A DNA stretch of 64,000 nt. Origin: Lunularia cruciata (lineage: Eukaryota > Streptophyta > Marchantiopsida > Lunulariales > Lunulariaceae). The position numbers and the translations under genes are program-made. Of the stretch, positions 32,679 to 42,779 are shown piece by piece. Position 1 is the stretch's first letter, and each line of letters begins with the position of its first letter. The stretch spans positions 64,361,001-64,425,000 of the forward strand of contig OX419758.1 of the NCBI GenBank assembly GCA_948567375.1. Reading direction: 5' to 3'. The notes below the pieces were generated by a model. It was not told where the DNA came from. It worked only from the letters and a program-made list of their open reading frames with translations, and did not search any database.

Positions 32679-35170
32679 TTGATCAATTGAGTGGAGCACA
32701 ATAATTTTTCAAGTTGGATCTCGACTATCGGCAAATTCCCATCAACAAAGAAGATGTGCAAAAGATTGCCTTTTGCACAAGGTATAGGTATTTTGAGTGG
32801 AGAGCTCTGCCTTTTGGGCTCACTAATGCTCAAGCAGTCTTCATAGATCAGATGCATTGGGTGTTTGATGGGCTATTAGATTGATACATGGTGGTGTTCT
32901 TGGATGATATTTTAATTGATAGTAGGACAAAGGTAGAACACACAAATCACATGTGAGAAGTCCTATGATGACTACATTAATGGAAGTTATATTGCAAGAA
33001 GTCAAAGTGTGCCTTTTGGTAGAAAGAAGTTACCTTCTTGGGTCACAAGATCTCATTGGAGGGGGATCAAGATGGAAGAGGAGAAAATCAAGGCCATTAT
33101 TAATTGGCTTACTTTGAAAGATTCTATAGAAATATGGGCATTTAATGGATTGGTAAGTTTTTACTAACAATTCATCCACAACTATGCTCATGTGACTGCA
33201 CCATTGACTAACCTCTTGGGGAAGAACTTGAGGTTTCAATGGACCACCAAGCACAAAGAAGCATTCTAGAAGCTAAACATATGATTTCTTCAAGACCCAT
33301 TCTTCAACCATATGACACTCCACTACCTTGTGTGGTTGATTTTGATATTTCTAACTTTGCAATTGGAGTTGTGTTGCATCAAGAATTCCTAGATGTGTTA
33401 CATCCCATTGCCTTTGTGTCTCACCAACTAAACACTATAGAAAGGAGTTACTTTGCTTGAAACTAGGAACAAGTAACAATGGTATATGCCACCAAGGTAT
33501 GGAGGCATTATCTCTTTGAGAAACAAATGATCATGTGAATTGATCATAAACCCTTGTTGCATACATTACATTTGGAACAAATGAAGAGTCAATATCATCA
33601 ATGGGAGGAACAACTACAACTTTTTGACCTCACACTTGAGTACAAACCCAATAGGTTCTATGTCATCCACAATGCCTTATCACAACGACTTGATTTGAAG
33701 TCTCTTCCTCTCATCACAATGGAAATTACAACACTATCAATTGACTAAAAGGTCCAAATTAAGTTTAGGATTGCTTTACAACAAGATCCCTTCTTCAAAT
33801 GGTACAAGGTTGTCTTGCTACACATGACAATGAATACAATGCCTTCTCTTTTAAAGAAGGCCTTCTATTTTGGGAGAACCGGATCTATGTTCCAGCCAAG
33901 GGCGATCTATGATTTGTGCATCTTCAAGAAGCCCATGATTTACCAATCGCTGGTCACATGGGTATAGACAAGACCTTGGATACCCTACAATGTCAATGGT
34001 GATGGCCCAAGATGGCACAAATGTCCTAGAGTTTGTTCAATCAATCTTGTGAGAGCTGCCAATACAACAAAGCTAGCAACTAGAAACCAAGTGGACTCCT
34101 TCAACCGCTTCCCATCCCATATGCTTGATGGGAATATGTGAGCTTAGATCTCATCACATCCTTGCCCAAGACAACACAAGGTCACACAACAATCATGGTA
34201 TTTGTGGATAAGCTTAGTAAGAAAATTCATTTGACATCAACCTTTGATACATTGGATGCTCCAACATTGGTTTGGATCTACTTTGACAATATCTTCAACC
34301 GTGATCCTCATTTCATCGGAAAATTTTTGCAAGTACTCTCCTAGATACTTGGCACCAAGCTTGCTTTGTCCACGGCCTATCATCCTCAAATTGATGGACA
34401 AACCAAATATACAAATTGCACTTTGTAGGATATGCTTTGTGCTTGTGTCAACATTAATCATACCAATTGGGATGTGTATCTTGTAGCTAATGGAATTGCC
34501 TATAATAATTTCAAATAGATAAGCATCAAATTCTCTCCTTTCCTCCTTAATTTTGGTCAAGATCCACTTGTTCTAGATTCCCTTCTTGCTCCTCTTCCAT
34601 CTCATGTCCCTCATATTTCCATCTTTTTGATCCCATATCTCAATCCCTACAACAAGCCAAATCTCATCTCCTTGTTGCTCAAAATTGTCAAAAACAACAT
34701 GCAAACCAACATAATTCTGATCTCATTTTTCAAGTTGGTGATAAGGTCATGCTTTCTTCTAGTGACCTACCTCTTCCACTTGATACCCAAGTCTATAAAC
34801 TTGCTCTTAATTGGATATTTCTATTTGATATCACTCAAATCATTTCTCTTATTGCTTATCGACTTGCATTGCCTTCTCATATGCAAGTCCAACTTGTCTT
34901 TCACATTAGAAACCCTTTGTTTCTAATCCATCTTCCTTTTCCTCTTGTGTCCAACTCCCTCCTCCTCATGTGCTTATCAACAATCATGAGGAGTATGAAG
35001 TTGATTGTATCCTTGCACATTTGATGTAATTGCCAATAACATATTGAGTACACGGTCTTTTGGAAAGGGTATCCCCTTCATGATACCACTTGGGAGCCTC
35101 TTTCTCATCTCCAGAATGCACAAATAGCCATCCAAGAGTTTGAAGCTTCAATGGTAATAAGGATGTCACC
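32679..35170 (+). pseudogene. B2 pol, second part: RT, RNase H, integrase, chromodomain
   Basis: RT continues with FCTRYRYFEW and LPFGLTNAQ. The catalytic FLDD follows near 32900, then VTFLGHKIS-type connection sequence. RNase H is in 33239-33750 (VVDFDISNFAIG, then LEYKPNR). The integrase is in 33780-34620 (EAHDLPIAGHMG, MSLDLITSLPKTTQG and FVDKLSK at 34138, then decayed core). A chromodomain remnant is near 35000-35110 (EEYEVDCILAH, then WKGYPL and TTWEPL across frames). Numerous stops are present. Confidence 0.75.
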
Positions 35171-35175
35171 AACTA

Positions 35176-35657
35176 GCAGTGGGAGAATATGTAATAATAT
35201 AGAGATTAACGACTAGTCAGTTAAGACTAATGAAGTAGCAAATATGCCAAATTAGCCTAGAATATTCTAGAAGCATCTAAGAAACTACTTGGTATCTTCC
35301 AAGTATTGGCTAACGTGTATGCCAAGTGATGGCTTATAGGAGAAGCTTCTTGGGAAGCTTAGCTTGCATGCCAAGTAGGTGGCTTCTAGAAGAAAGCTTC
35401 TTGGGAAGCTTCCTAGCTAGTTTAGCTTGCATGCCAAGTAGGCAGTTTTGAGAAAGAAACTTCTTGAGAAACTTCTTGGTTAGCTTGATTTGCACTCTAA
35501 GAGAGCAACTTTGAGGAAGCTTCTCAAGAGCATTGTATGCTTTCCTATAAAAACTAAAGCCCAAGCTCATTCTAGGTATTTGGAGTCTCTCTTATTCAAG
35601 AGTCCCAATAAGATCTTTCACTTTCCATTCTCTTATTTCTCTCCTTGTTCGTTTACA
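35176..35657 (+). repeat. B2 polypurine tract and 3' LTR
   Basis: AGTGGGAGAATA directly precedes an LTR that starts TGTAATAATATAG at 35190 and ends GTTTACA at 35657, followed by the TSD ATATC. Confidence 0.8.
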
Positions 35658-35662
35658 ATATC

Positions 35663-36583
35663 CATCGAGTGTGGGTAGCCCTATAGGTGGATGTTGAGAA
35701 CACTTTTAATAACATCTCTTGAGCATCCATCTTTAGAGAGCTCTGGGAGGCTAGTAGATCCTTGGTGAGTCTCATGCCATTTGTTCAATCATTCTATGGC
35801 TCTCTTGTTTCTCTTTATTACTAGTATGGTTGGTCATAGGAAGGAGTCATTGTCTTGGATTCAATATGTTGCTGCACAATAAGGAGATCCTTTAGGGGAC
35901 CTTTGTTTGCCATGGCTTACATCAAAGCTCTCAGATCTACTCTTTAGCTCTTTTAGGTTGTGTATTTTGTTTCTTGGTAGATGATATATACATTGTAGGC
36001 CCCATAAATCATATCAGGCAGGCCTTTGATCATTTGACTATTGAGCTATATCTTGCATGCTTGAGAGTGAAGATGTCAAAGTGCATAGCATATTCCTTTT
36101 CAAGTATCTCTTCCCACCTAGAGCTTCCAAAGGGGTGTGTGACGTCTATAAAATGGACTACATGTTCTTGAAATGCTAATAAGATTTGAGGATTTTGTCA
36201 CATGCTTCTTAGATGTTGTCCTTGTAGAGGATATTCTATGTATGGATGACTTTCTTCTACTACAAGATCACCATGTGACATTTGGTATACCTTTTCTAGT
36301 ATTGTATGTTGACCAACTTACCTTCTCTACATGGTTCATCCTTCCTTGACTTTCTTATCACGTTTTGAGAGCCTTTGATGAGAGGATTATGGAAGTTCAC
36401 TAATATCATTGGACCAAGGATATTTGAGTGTGTGATGGGAGATTTGGCACATAAATAGACATCTCTACCAATCTTGTATAGAGAGGTAGGCCTATTATTG
36501 ATGGAGGAGATGGAACCTATAGCATGGATAGTTTGGCTCTCTCAGCACTCCTACTTTCCTCTTGTTTGGTGGTTGTTGATAAG
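35663..36583 (+). pseudogene. Non-LTR retroelement, piece 3: RT catalytic core
   Basis: The frame resumes exactly where piece 2 stopped, with WVAL-stop-VDVENTFNNIS matching the VVLQVDV-NAFN-IS motif of this RT type. Then come LMPFVQSFYGSL and the QGDPLGG region (35877-35900, one stop and one frameshift). PLFAMAYIKALRS follows, and then the catalytic FLVDDIYIVG (35971-36000, FLADD in relatives). DHHVTFGIPF follows near 36270. The piece ends at the A2 target site. Confidence 0.75.
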
Positions 36584-37137
36584 TGTAATATGATTGGCTA
36601 GATATATTATCTAGAGGTGGAAATTTGCTTGATAATATGTAGAAGGATGTTATATATGATGGTCTAAGTAGATTAGATAAAAGTGTCAGCAAAAGAGTAT
36701 ATCCACTAATAGGGCAAAGGTCAAAAACACCCAAAAAACTTGAGTCAATTTTGGAGACCTAAACAAATGAATTAGGCCAAAAAATTGATAGATTCACCTC
36801 TTTGACCATAAGTGTTGCCTCCTCTTCCCTTTTTATCTCATCAAGAGCTTCCTAATGGTACCTCACCCATACTAGTCCAAGCTTTTTACAACAAGATTTC
36901 CCAAAGTTTCTTTTTGATTAAACTTGTTTGAGATAGGACAAGGATTGATATGTCACCTATCCATACAACTAGTCTAAGGGTGGAGCTTGTTGACATATCA
37001 CCAATCCATATATTTGATCCAGGGTAGAGCTCCCTCTAAGGGAACCCTCTTTGCTATATAATAAATACAAGGTGCTCCTTTGGGGCATGAGTATTGAGAG
37101 TTGAAGAGTTGTGTTTCTGTTGGGAGGTTCTTGTGTT
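36584..37137 (+). repeat. A2 5' LTR, first copy, 3'-truncated
   Basis: Starts TGTAATATGATTGGCTAG and stops about 20 bases short of the usual ATTACA end, running directly into a second LTR. Confidence 0.7.
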
Positions 37138-37743
37138 ATAATACCATTAGCTAGATATATTATCTAATAACGGTGAAATTTGGCCTGGTAATATCTGGAA
37201 AGATATTATATATGATGTACTAAGTAGGTTAGAGAGAGTTGTCACCAAAATAGTACTTCGTCTAATAGGGTAAGAGTCAAAAACACCATGAAAACTTCAA
37301 AGCTAATTTTGGAGGTCTAAACGGATGAATTAGGCCTTGAAATGGAGAAATTCACCCTCTTTGACTGAATAGGGTATACTTCTTCTCCCCCCACCCAGAT
37401 TATTTCATCTCATTGAGAGCTTCCCAACAATATTTCACCCATGTGATTCTGAGCTTCTTACAAGAAGATTCTCTAAAGATTCCCTTTGGTCAAACTTGTT
37501 TGACCAACCAGATAAGGCAAGAATTGACATGTCACCCATCCATACAACTAATCTAAAGGTGGAGCTCACTAACATATCACCAATCCATATATCTGATCCA
37601 AGGGTAGAGCTTCCTTTGAGTGAATCCTCTTTGTTGTACAATAAAGATAAGGTGCTTCTTGGGGGCATTGGAGTATTGAGTGTGAAGCTTTGTATTTCTT
37701 CTCTTGTGTTTCTCTTGAAGGTTCTCTTGTCCTCAAAATATTA
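37138..37743 (+). repeat. A2 5' LTR, second tandem copy, with primer site
   Basis: Starts TATAATACCATTAGCTAG and ends ATATTACA. It is followed at 37745 by TGGTATTAGAGC, the primer-binding site with one C-to-T change. Confidence 0.8.
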
Positions 37744-37885
37744 CAATGGTATTAGAGCTTGGATTTCAATCCAAGAGAGTGGATCACCCCTCTTGGAGGA
37801 ACATGGGTGATTGAGATTGAGTAATTTCAAGAAGAGGAACCGTAATGCAATCTATAGATTAGGAGTGTTTTAGAGAGAGGATGAG

Positions 37886-39430
37886 ATGGAGACACATGGA
37901 GGACAATTTCCTACACATTGCATTATGTTTTTGTATCCATTCCATACCAATATTATGTATATACAACGTGAGCAAGTGAAGGTATATCTTGTTTACCATT
38001 TCCTAGAAGAGTTCATGAATATAATGATGAATTCACCAAACTTGGTGATTCTACCTATGATGATATATGCTAGAAAATGAGATTTGACAATCTATATTCT
38101 ATTATGATACAATAGATCTGAATATACTTAGTCATCTCTCTTTGAACACTCAAGTACAAATTAATTATGTGGTTAGACCAATAGTGATGTTTAGAGATTT
38201 TGTAGTCTACAATTTTGGTGAAGAATATTATCAATGAATGGCAACCTCTAAAATCCCAATGGTAGTCCTAATAGTCTGTACTTCCTCTTGCGTGATCATA
38301 CTAACCCTCTATTGAGAATTTGCCATGTGTAAGAATCATGGATTTGTAGTTGCAAGATTTGATGCAAGGAATGCAAGGGATGCAAAACAAGTTTTGGGAG
38401 ATCAAGATGACCATGGAGGAATTGCAAAGTCAAGTGTGTACCTTCATGAACAATTAGATAATGCAAGAAGGAAAACCGTCCCAAAACCCAATACTAGGGG
38501 CTCAAGTACCTAAAGAGTCACTCATGCCAATGACATCCCAATCAATAATGAAGCCATATTTGTTATTATGGATGAAGAAGACTTGCAACATCAAGCCTTA
38601 TAAGGGATAACATTTCATGGGAGTAGTGGAAAATTGGATGTCAAGAATGAATTAATACTTTTGATCATTCATAAGATCATCATTACGTATGCATGTTTGC
38701 ATGTGAGTACTTGACCAATAAAGCCCTCACATGGTATGACACTTGGGAACAATCAATGTTGGCAAAAGGAAGAGAGGTCACTTGGACGGCAATGCAAGAA
38801 GAGCTACTAAAGAATTTTCAATTTGTGGATTCCATGCAGATGGCCCAAACCCAACAATGGAGGTTGAAGCAAAAGAATAACATATAGGAGTATGTGGAGG
38901 CATTGCTCAATCTATAGGTTGCAATAATCAATATGAGTCTAGCGGAAGCTCTGGACAATTTCAAATGAAGGTTAAAAGAGTAAATTTTCCAAGAAGTAAT
39001 GGTACAAAACCCTTGCATTATTTTTTAAGCCATTACTAATGCTCAAAGAATAGCAAGGATGCTTGGAGGAGGTGAAAGGGTAGTCCTTCAAAATTATTGG
39101 GCTAAAACACCACACTTTGGTGCACCAATTCCTATCAAATTAGGCAACATTTGGTTTTGAGATCAAGGAGCACAACCATTCCAAGGAGAAGGGAGACGGG
39201 TCAAAGTAAGGAAAGATGAAGTCCCACAAGGAGAAGGGACTTGAGTAGAACAACTTGAGTAGAATATTGTTGTTACAATTTTTGTCAAGTTAGGCACATA
39301 TCCATCAATTGTTGTGCTTGTCTTCTTAGAGGACCCTTGGCCTCCATACAAGCAATCTTTGAACAACATGGAGAGACAAAGTAAAGGGAAGGAAGTAAGA
39401 ATTACATTGGAAAACAAAGATCACCAGTTA
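37886..39430 (+). pseudogene. A2 gag
   Basis: Parallel to A1 gag: METHGGQFPT start, FHTNIMYIQREQ, then CEYLTNKALTWYDTWEQSM and WTAMQEELLKNF at 38693-38887. The zinc-knuckle region near 39270-39310 has lost its reading frame. Many stops. Confidence 0.75.
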
Positions 39431-39530
39431 GTGTATCTTGTGGCCTTACTAGCTCAATAAAGAAGAGAAAAAGTGGTTGGGAGGGAGGGAGAAGAGGACG
39501 AGTGTGTAAAGGTTGAGGAAGACAATAACA

Positions 39531-39947
39531 CAATTAATTGTCATGAATGGAGTCTTGGAAGGCAATTAGGTGAAAGTATTGATAGACCCTAGAGCAATAG
39601 AATGTCTTGCTTTGTTACAATAAGGTTAAGGATGGATCTAGAGAAGGAGGAGAATGAAAAATTAGAGTTACTTAATGGTCAAACAAAGAGGATTGAGTTG
39701 TTACCTAGAAAGGTTACACTATTTATAGGAGAGTATTAGGAAGAGATTGAGTGGCAAGTGATATGATTAGCTTGTTATGATGTGATCTTAGGCATACAAT
39801 AGATGGAGCACTACAATCCCACCGTTGATTGGAGAAAGAAAGTAGTAAGAACTTGCCAATGGAATATCATTGGGTTAAAGAAAGATCATATATGCAAGAA
39901 CTACCTCTTTATGTTATAAGAACAATAACTATTTGTAAGGTGGATAG
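39531..39947 (+). pseudogene. A2 protease region
   Basis: Shows VMNGVLEGN-type sequence, then DPRAIE in place of the protease active site. Broken by stops; the solo B LTR inserted at 39948. Confidence 0.6.
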
Positions 39948-40389
39948 TGTAAAAGACCAAGGAGAGAAATAGGAGAATGGAAGATCACATTGGGACATTT
40001 GAATTAAGGAAACTCCAAATACCTTGCATGAGCTTGGTCTTTGGTATTTATAGAGAAGCATACAAGGCTCTTGAGAAGCTTCTCAAGAATCTTCTTCAAA
40101 GCTGCTTTCTTAGAGTGCAAGTCAAGTTATTCAAGAAGCTTCTTTCTAAAAGCCGCCTACATGCAGCTAAGCTAACTAGGAAGTTTTCCAAAAAGTCACC
40201 TGCTTGGTGTGCAAGCTAAGCTTCCCAAGAAGCTTCCTCTTATAAATCACCACTTGGCATGCACGTTACCCAATACTGGGAAGGTACCAAGTAACTTCTT
40301 AGATACTTCTAGAATATTTTAGGCTAATTTTGCCTATTTGCTACTTTGTTAGTCTTGACTAACTCGTTGGTAAACACCATATTGTTAAA
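39948..40389 (-). mobile_element. B-type solo LTR, reversed, in A2
   Basis: Reads TGTAAAAGACCAAGG at the left and CCATATTGTTAAA at the right, the reverse complement of a B LTR. It has a perfect TSD GATAG (39943-39947 and 40390-40394). A1 has the uninterrupted sequence at the same point. Confidence 0.9.
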
Positions 40390-40394
40390 GATAG

Positions 40395-40826
40395 ATGTTT
40401 CATGGGCCTAATAAGAGAAGTCCAAAGTGCAAAACTTGATGGAAAAATTCTTGAGAAATTGAAGATGTGGTCAATGAGTTTCAAGATGTCTTCTTGGATG
40501 ACTTACTCTCAAGATTACCACCAAAAAGGAGAGTAGATCATAGAATCAAGATACTTCTTGGGAAGACACCTCCTTGTAAAGCTCCATATTAATTATCACC
40601 TCATGAGTTGGAGAAGTGTAAGGCTCAAATTAAGGATACATTGTAGAAAAGGTTTATCCAACCCAACATATGGTCATATTTAGGGGTTCCTATCTTGTTT
40701 GTGAAGAAGAAGAACGTCATAATGCACATGTGCATTGACTACCAAGCCCAAATCAACAATCAATGAAAACAAATATCCCTCACCCCGCATGGATAACCTA
40801 TTTGATCAACTCAATGGGGCAATATC
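40395..40826 (+). pseudogene. A2 RT N-terminal fragment
   Basis: Matches A1 21540-21970: FQDVFLDDL, PPKR, then FVKKKN and CIDYQ-type motifs with stops. It ends at LFDQLNGA, where a deletion joins it to sequence of the integrase C terminus. Confidence 0.7.
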
Positions 40827-41260
40827 TCTAGTTGTCCACAACTAGCCTCATGTTAGTTGGCCCTTATAAGGTTAGACCTTGTTATATTGGGCCTTTCTCC
40901 ATCCTTTGGCGAATCTGCACAATGGCTTATCACCTCGAGCTACCGCCACACATGAAGATCCATTTATTGTTCCATGTTTCCTTACTACATAGATATGCAC
41001 TCCAACCACTCCACTTTCCTTCCATACAAGAAATTTGACCTTGTCCAATACTCATTGATGGCATGAAGGAATATGAAGTAGAATGCATTCTCCAAAAACA
41101 CATTTGTGGTACCTGCCATCCGCATGTAGAATATCTTGTACATTGGAAAGGGTACCCACTATATGAGGCAACATGGGAGCCAACAGCCAACTTGATCCAT
41201 GTATTGGTGTTAGTGAAATCTTTTGAGGAACAACTTTGCAACGAGGACATTATGTCTTAA
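40827..41260 (+). pseudogene. A2 integrase tail and chromodomain
   Basis: The first frame (40832-41038) has LVGPYKVRPCYIGPFSIL and then LELPPHMKIH. The second (41063-41260) has an unbroken chromodomain (EYEVECILQKH, VHWKGYPLYEATWEP). RNase H and the integrase core are missing between this piece and the RT fragment. Confidence 0.75.
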
Positions 41261-41272
41261 AAGGTGAAGATT

Positions 41273-41858
41273 TGTAATACCATTAGTTAAACATACTATC
41301 TAGAGGTGAAATTTTGCTTGGTAGCATCCAGAAGGATATTATATATGATTTACTTACTAGATTAGATAGAGGTGTCACCAAAAGAGTACTTCCACTAATA
41401 ATGCAAGAGTTGAAAACACTCAAAAAACTTTAGAGCCAATTTTGGAGGCCTAAATGAATGAATTAAGCCTTGAAAATAGAAAAATTCCTGCCTCTTGTAG
41501 AATAAGCTTACCTTCTCCTCCAACTATTTGTCTTATCAAGAGATTTCCAATGGTACCTCACCCATTTGAGCTTCCTACAAGAATATTCTCTAAAGATTCC
41601 CTTTGGTCAAACTTGCTTGACCAACTAGTTAGGACAAGAATTAACATGTCACCCATCCATGCAATTAATCTAAGGGTGGAGCTCATTGACATGTCACAAA
41701 TCCATGTATATGGTCCAAGGATGCAGCCTTTGAGAGAATCCTCTTTGCTATATGATAAAGACAAGGTGTTCCTTTCGAACATTAGAGTATTGAGTGTGAA
41801 GCTTTGTGTTTCTTCTCTTGTGTTTCTCTTCAGGGTCTCATATCCTTGAAATATTACA
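41273..41858 (+). repeat. A2 3' LTR
   Basis: Starts TGTAATACCATTAG and ends ATATTACA, after a purine stretch AAAAGGTGAAGA. Its 586 bp compare with 606 bp for the second 5' copy. Confidence 0.85.
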
Positions 41859-41863
41859 ATAGG

Positions 41864-42640
41864 TCAATTTGGAGACATATGCAACCGATGTGAAAGAAGG
41901 ATTCTTTTCTCTCCAAGTGTTATTGCGATAGATGAGATGACCTTTCATCCTTTGCTTCACTACCATCAGATTGGACCAAAGGTTTATAGTCTTCCTTGAT
42001 GGAGCGACAATGTCAGCATACACTACATTCTCTCTTAGTTGACTTGTCCATTCTTTAGGCCACTAGAGCACATTCTCGCCCTTGCTCTGGCAAGGGTGCA
42101 AGCTCTTGGATCCTAGCTCAACTTAGCATGAGGACATTACGACTTGCACTAGCCACCTTCTCTACAGCAATGAGGTTCCACCTAGGTTTGGTCCACCCAT
42201 TTGCATCTTTGTTACTCACTTGTGAGAGTGGTTCTACACTAGATATAACAACGGTCCATGTGGCATGATGTCTTTTTGAAGGACAAAGGAAGTTACACAT
42301 GATGCCATCAAGGATATAGTTTTTGCTATGGCATGAGAGAGTGGATACCTTGCTTGGAGAGAGCATTCATATGTTTTGCAGATGACACATGTCAGAGCAA
42401 ACTTATACTTAGTTTGAGATGTAAATGATGATGGCGGATATTATGGTTATAGATCCTACATGTGATGCAATTTTGGAAGGAATGATTACTCATCCTCCAG
42501 TATGGGTGGTGAGCGGAACAACAACAAGCAAGGTCTCCTGTATAGGGTTATGCAACAAGGTCACCTCTTTGTTCCTCTAGCCTTGCAGTTATATGGAGCA
42601 ATAGGCAAGATGTTAGACATAGTTGTCATGTAGTGCACCA
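41864..42640 (+). pseudogene. Non-LTR retroelement, piece 4: C-terminal domain
   Basis: Continues the plus-strand non-LTR element after A2. Readable blocks include FHLGLVHP near 42180 and ADIMVIDPTCDAIL (42434-42475). The latter matches the ADVVVTDP block in the C-terminal part of this RT type, where a restriction-like endonuclease is expected. Strongly decayed. The 3' end is not defined and no poly(A) tail was seen. Confidence 0.5.
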
Positions 42641-42779
42641 TAGCTTATCATATTAGATGTCAAGGGATACCACTTTCACTTTCATACTTTAGATAAACGG
42701 ACATCCATTACTCTACACTGAGCATTGGTGGGTGTAATCCCAGGTGAGTAATCGCTCTAAATGATGCTTCTTCACATTC

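Larger units (their letters stand above)
11041..35657 (+). mobile_element. Gypsy element B2 (chromodomain type), heavily invaded
   Basis: Boundaries are set by a perfect 5-bp TSD ATATC (11036-11040 and 35658-35662). It has a doubled 5' LTR, a primer-binding site, gag, protease, RT, RNase H, integrase, chromodomain, polypurine tract and 3' LTR. It is interrupted by C1 (13021-13556), D (14116-31222) and an A-type solo LTR (31776-32673). Removing these leaves about 6.1 kb. All coding parts are broken by stops. B1 at 54492 belongs to the same family. Confidence 0.85.
36584..41858 (+). mobile_element. Gypsy element A2, internally deleted
   Basis: Flanked by ATAAG (36579-36583) and ATAGG (41859-41863), one TSD with a transition. 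It is related to A1 but more decayed, and its LTRs lack the 156-bp duplication. It has a doubled 5' LTR, gag, protease, a reversed B solo LTR, an RT fragment, a deletion of most RT, RNase H and integrase, a chromodomain and a 3' LTR. Confidence 0.8.
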
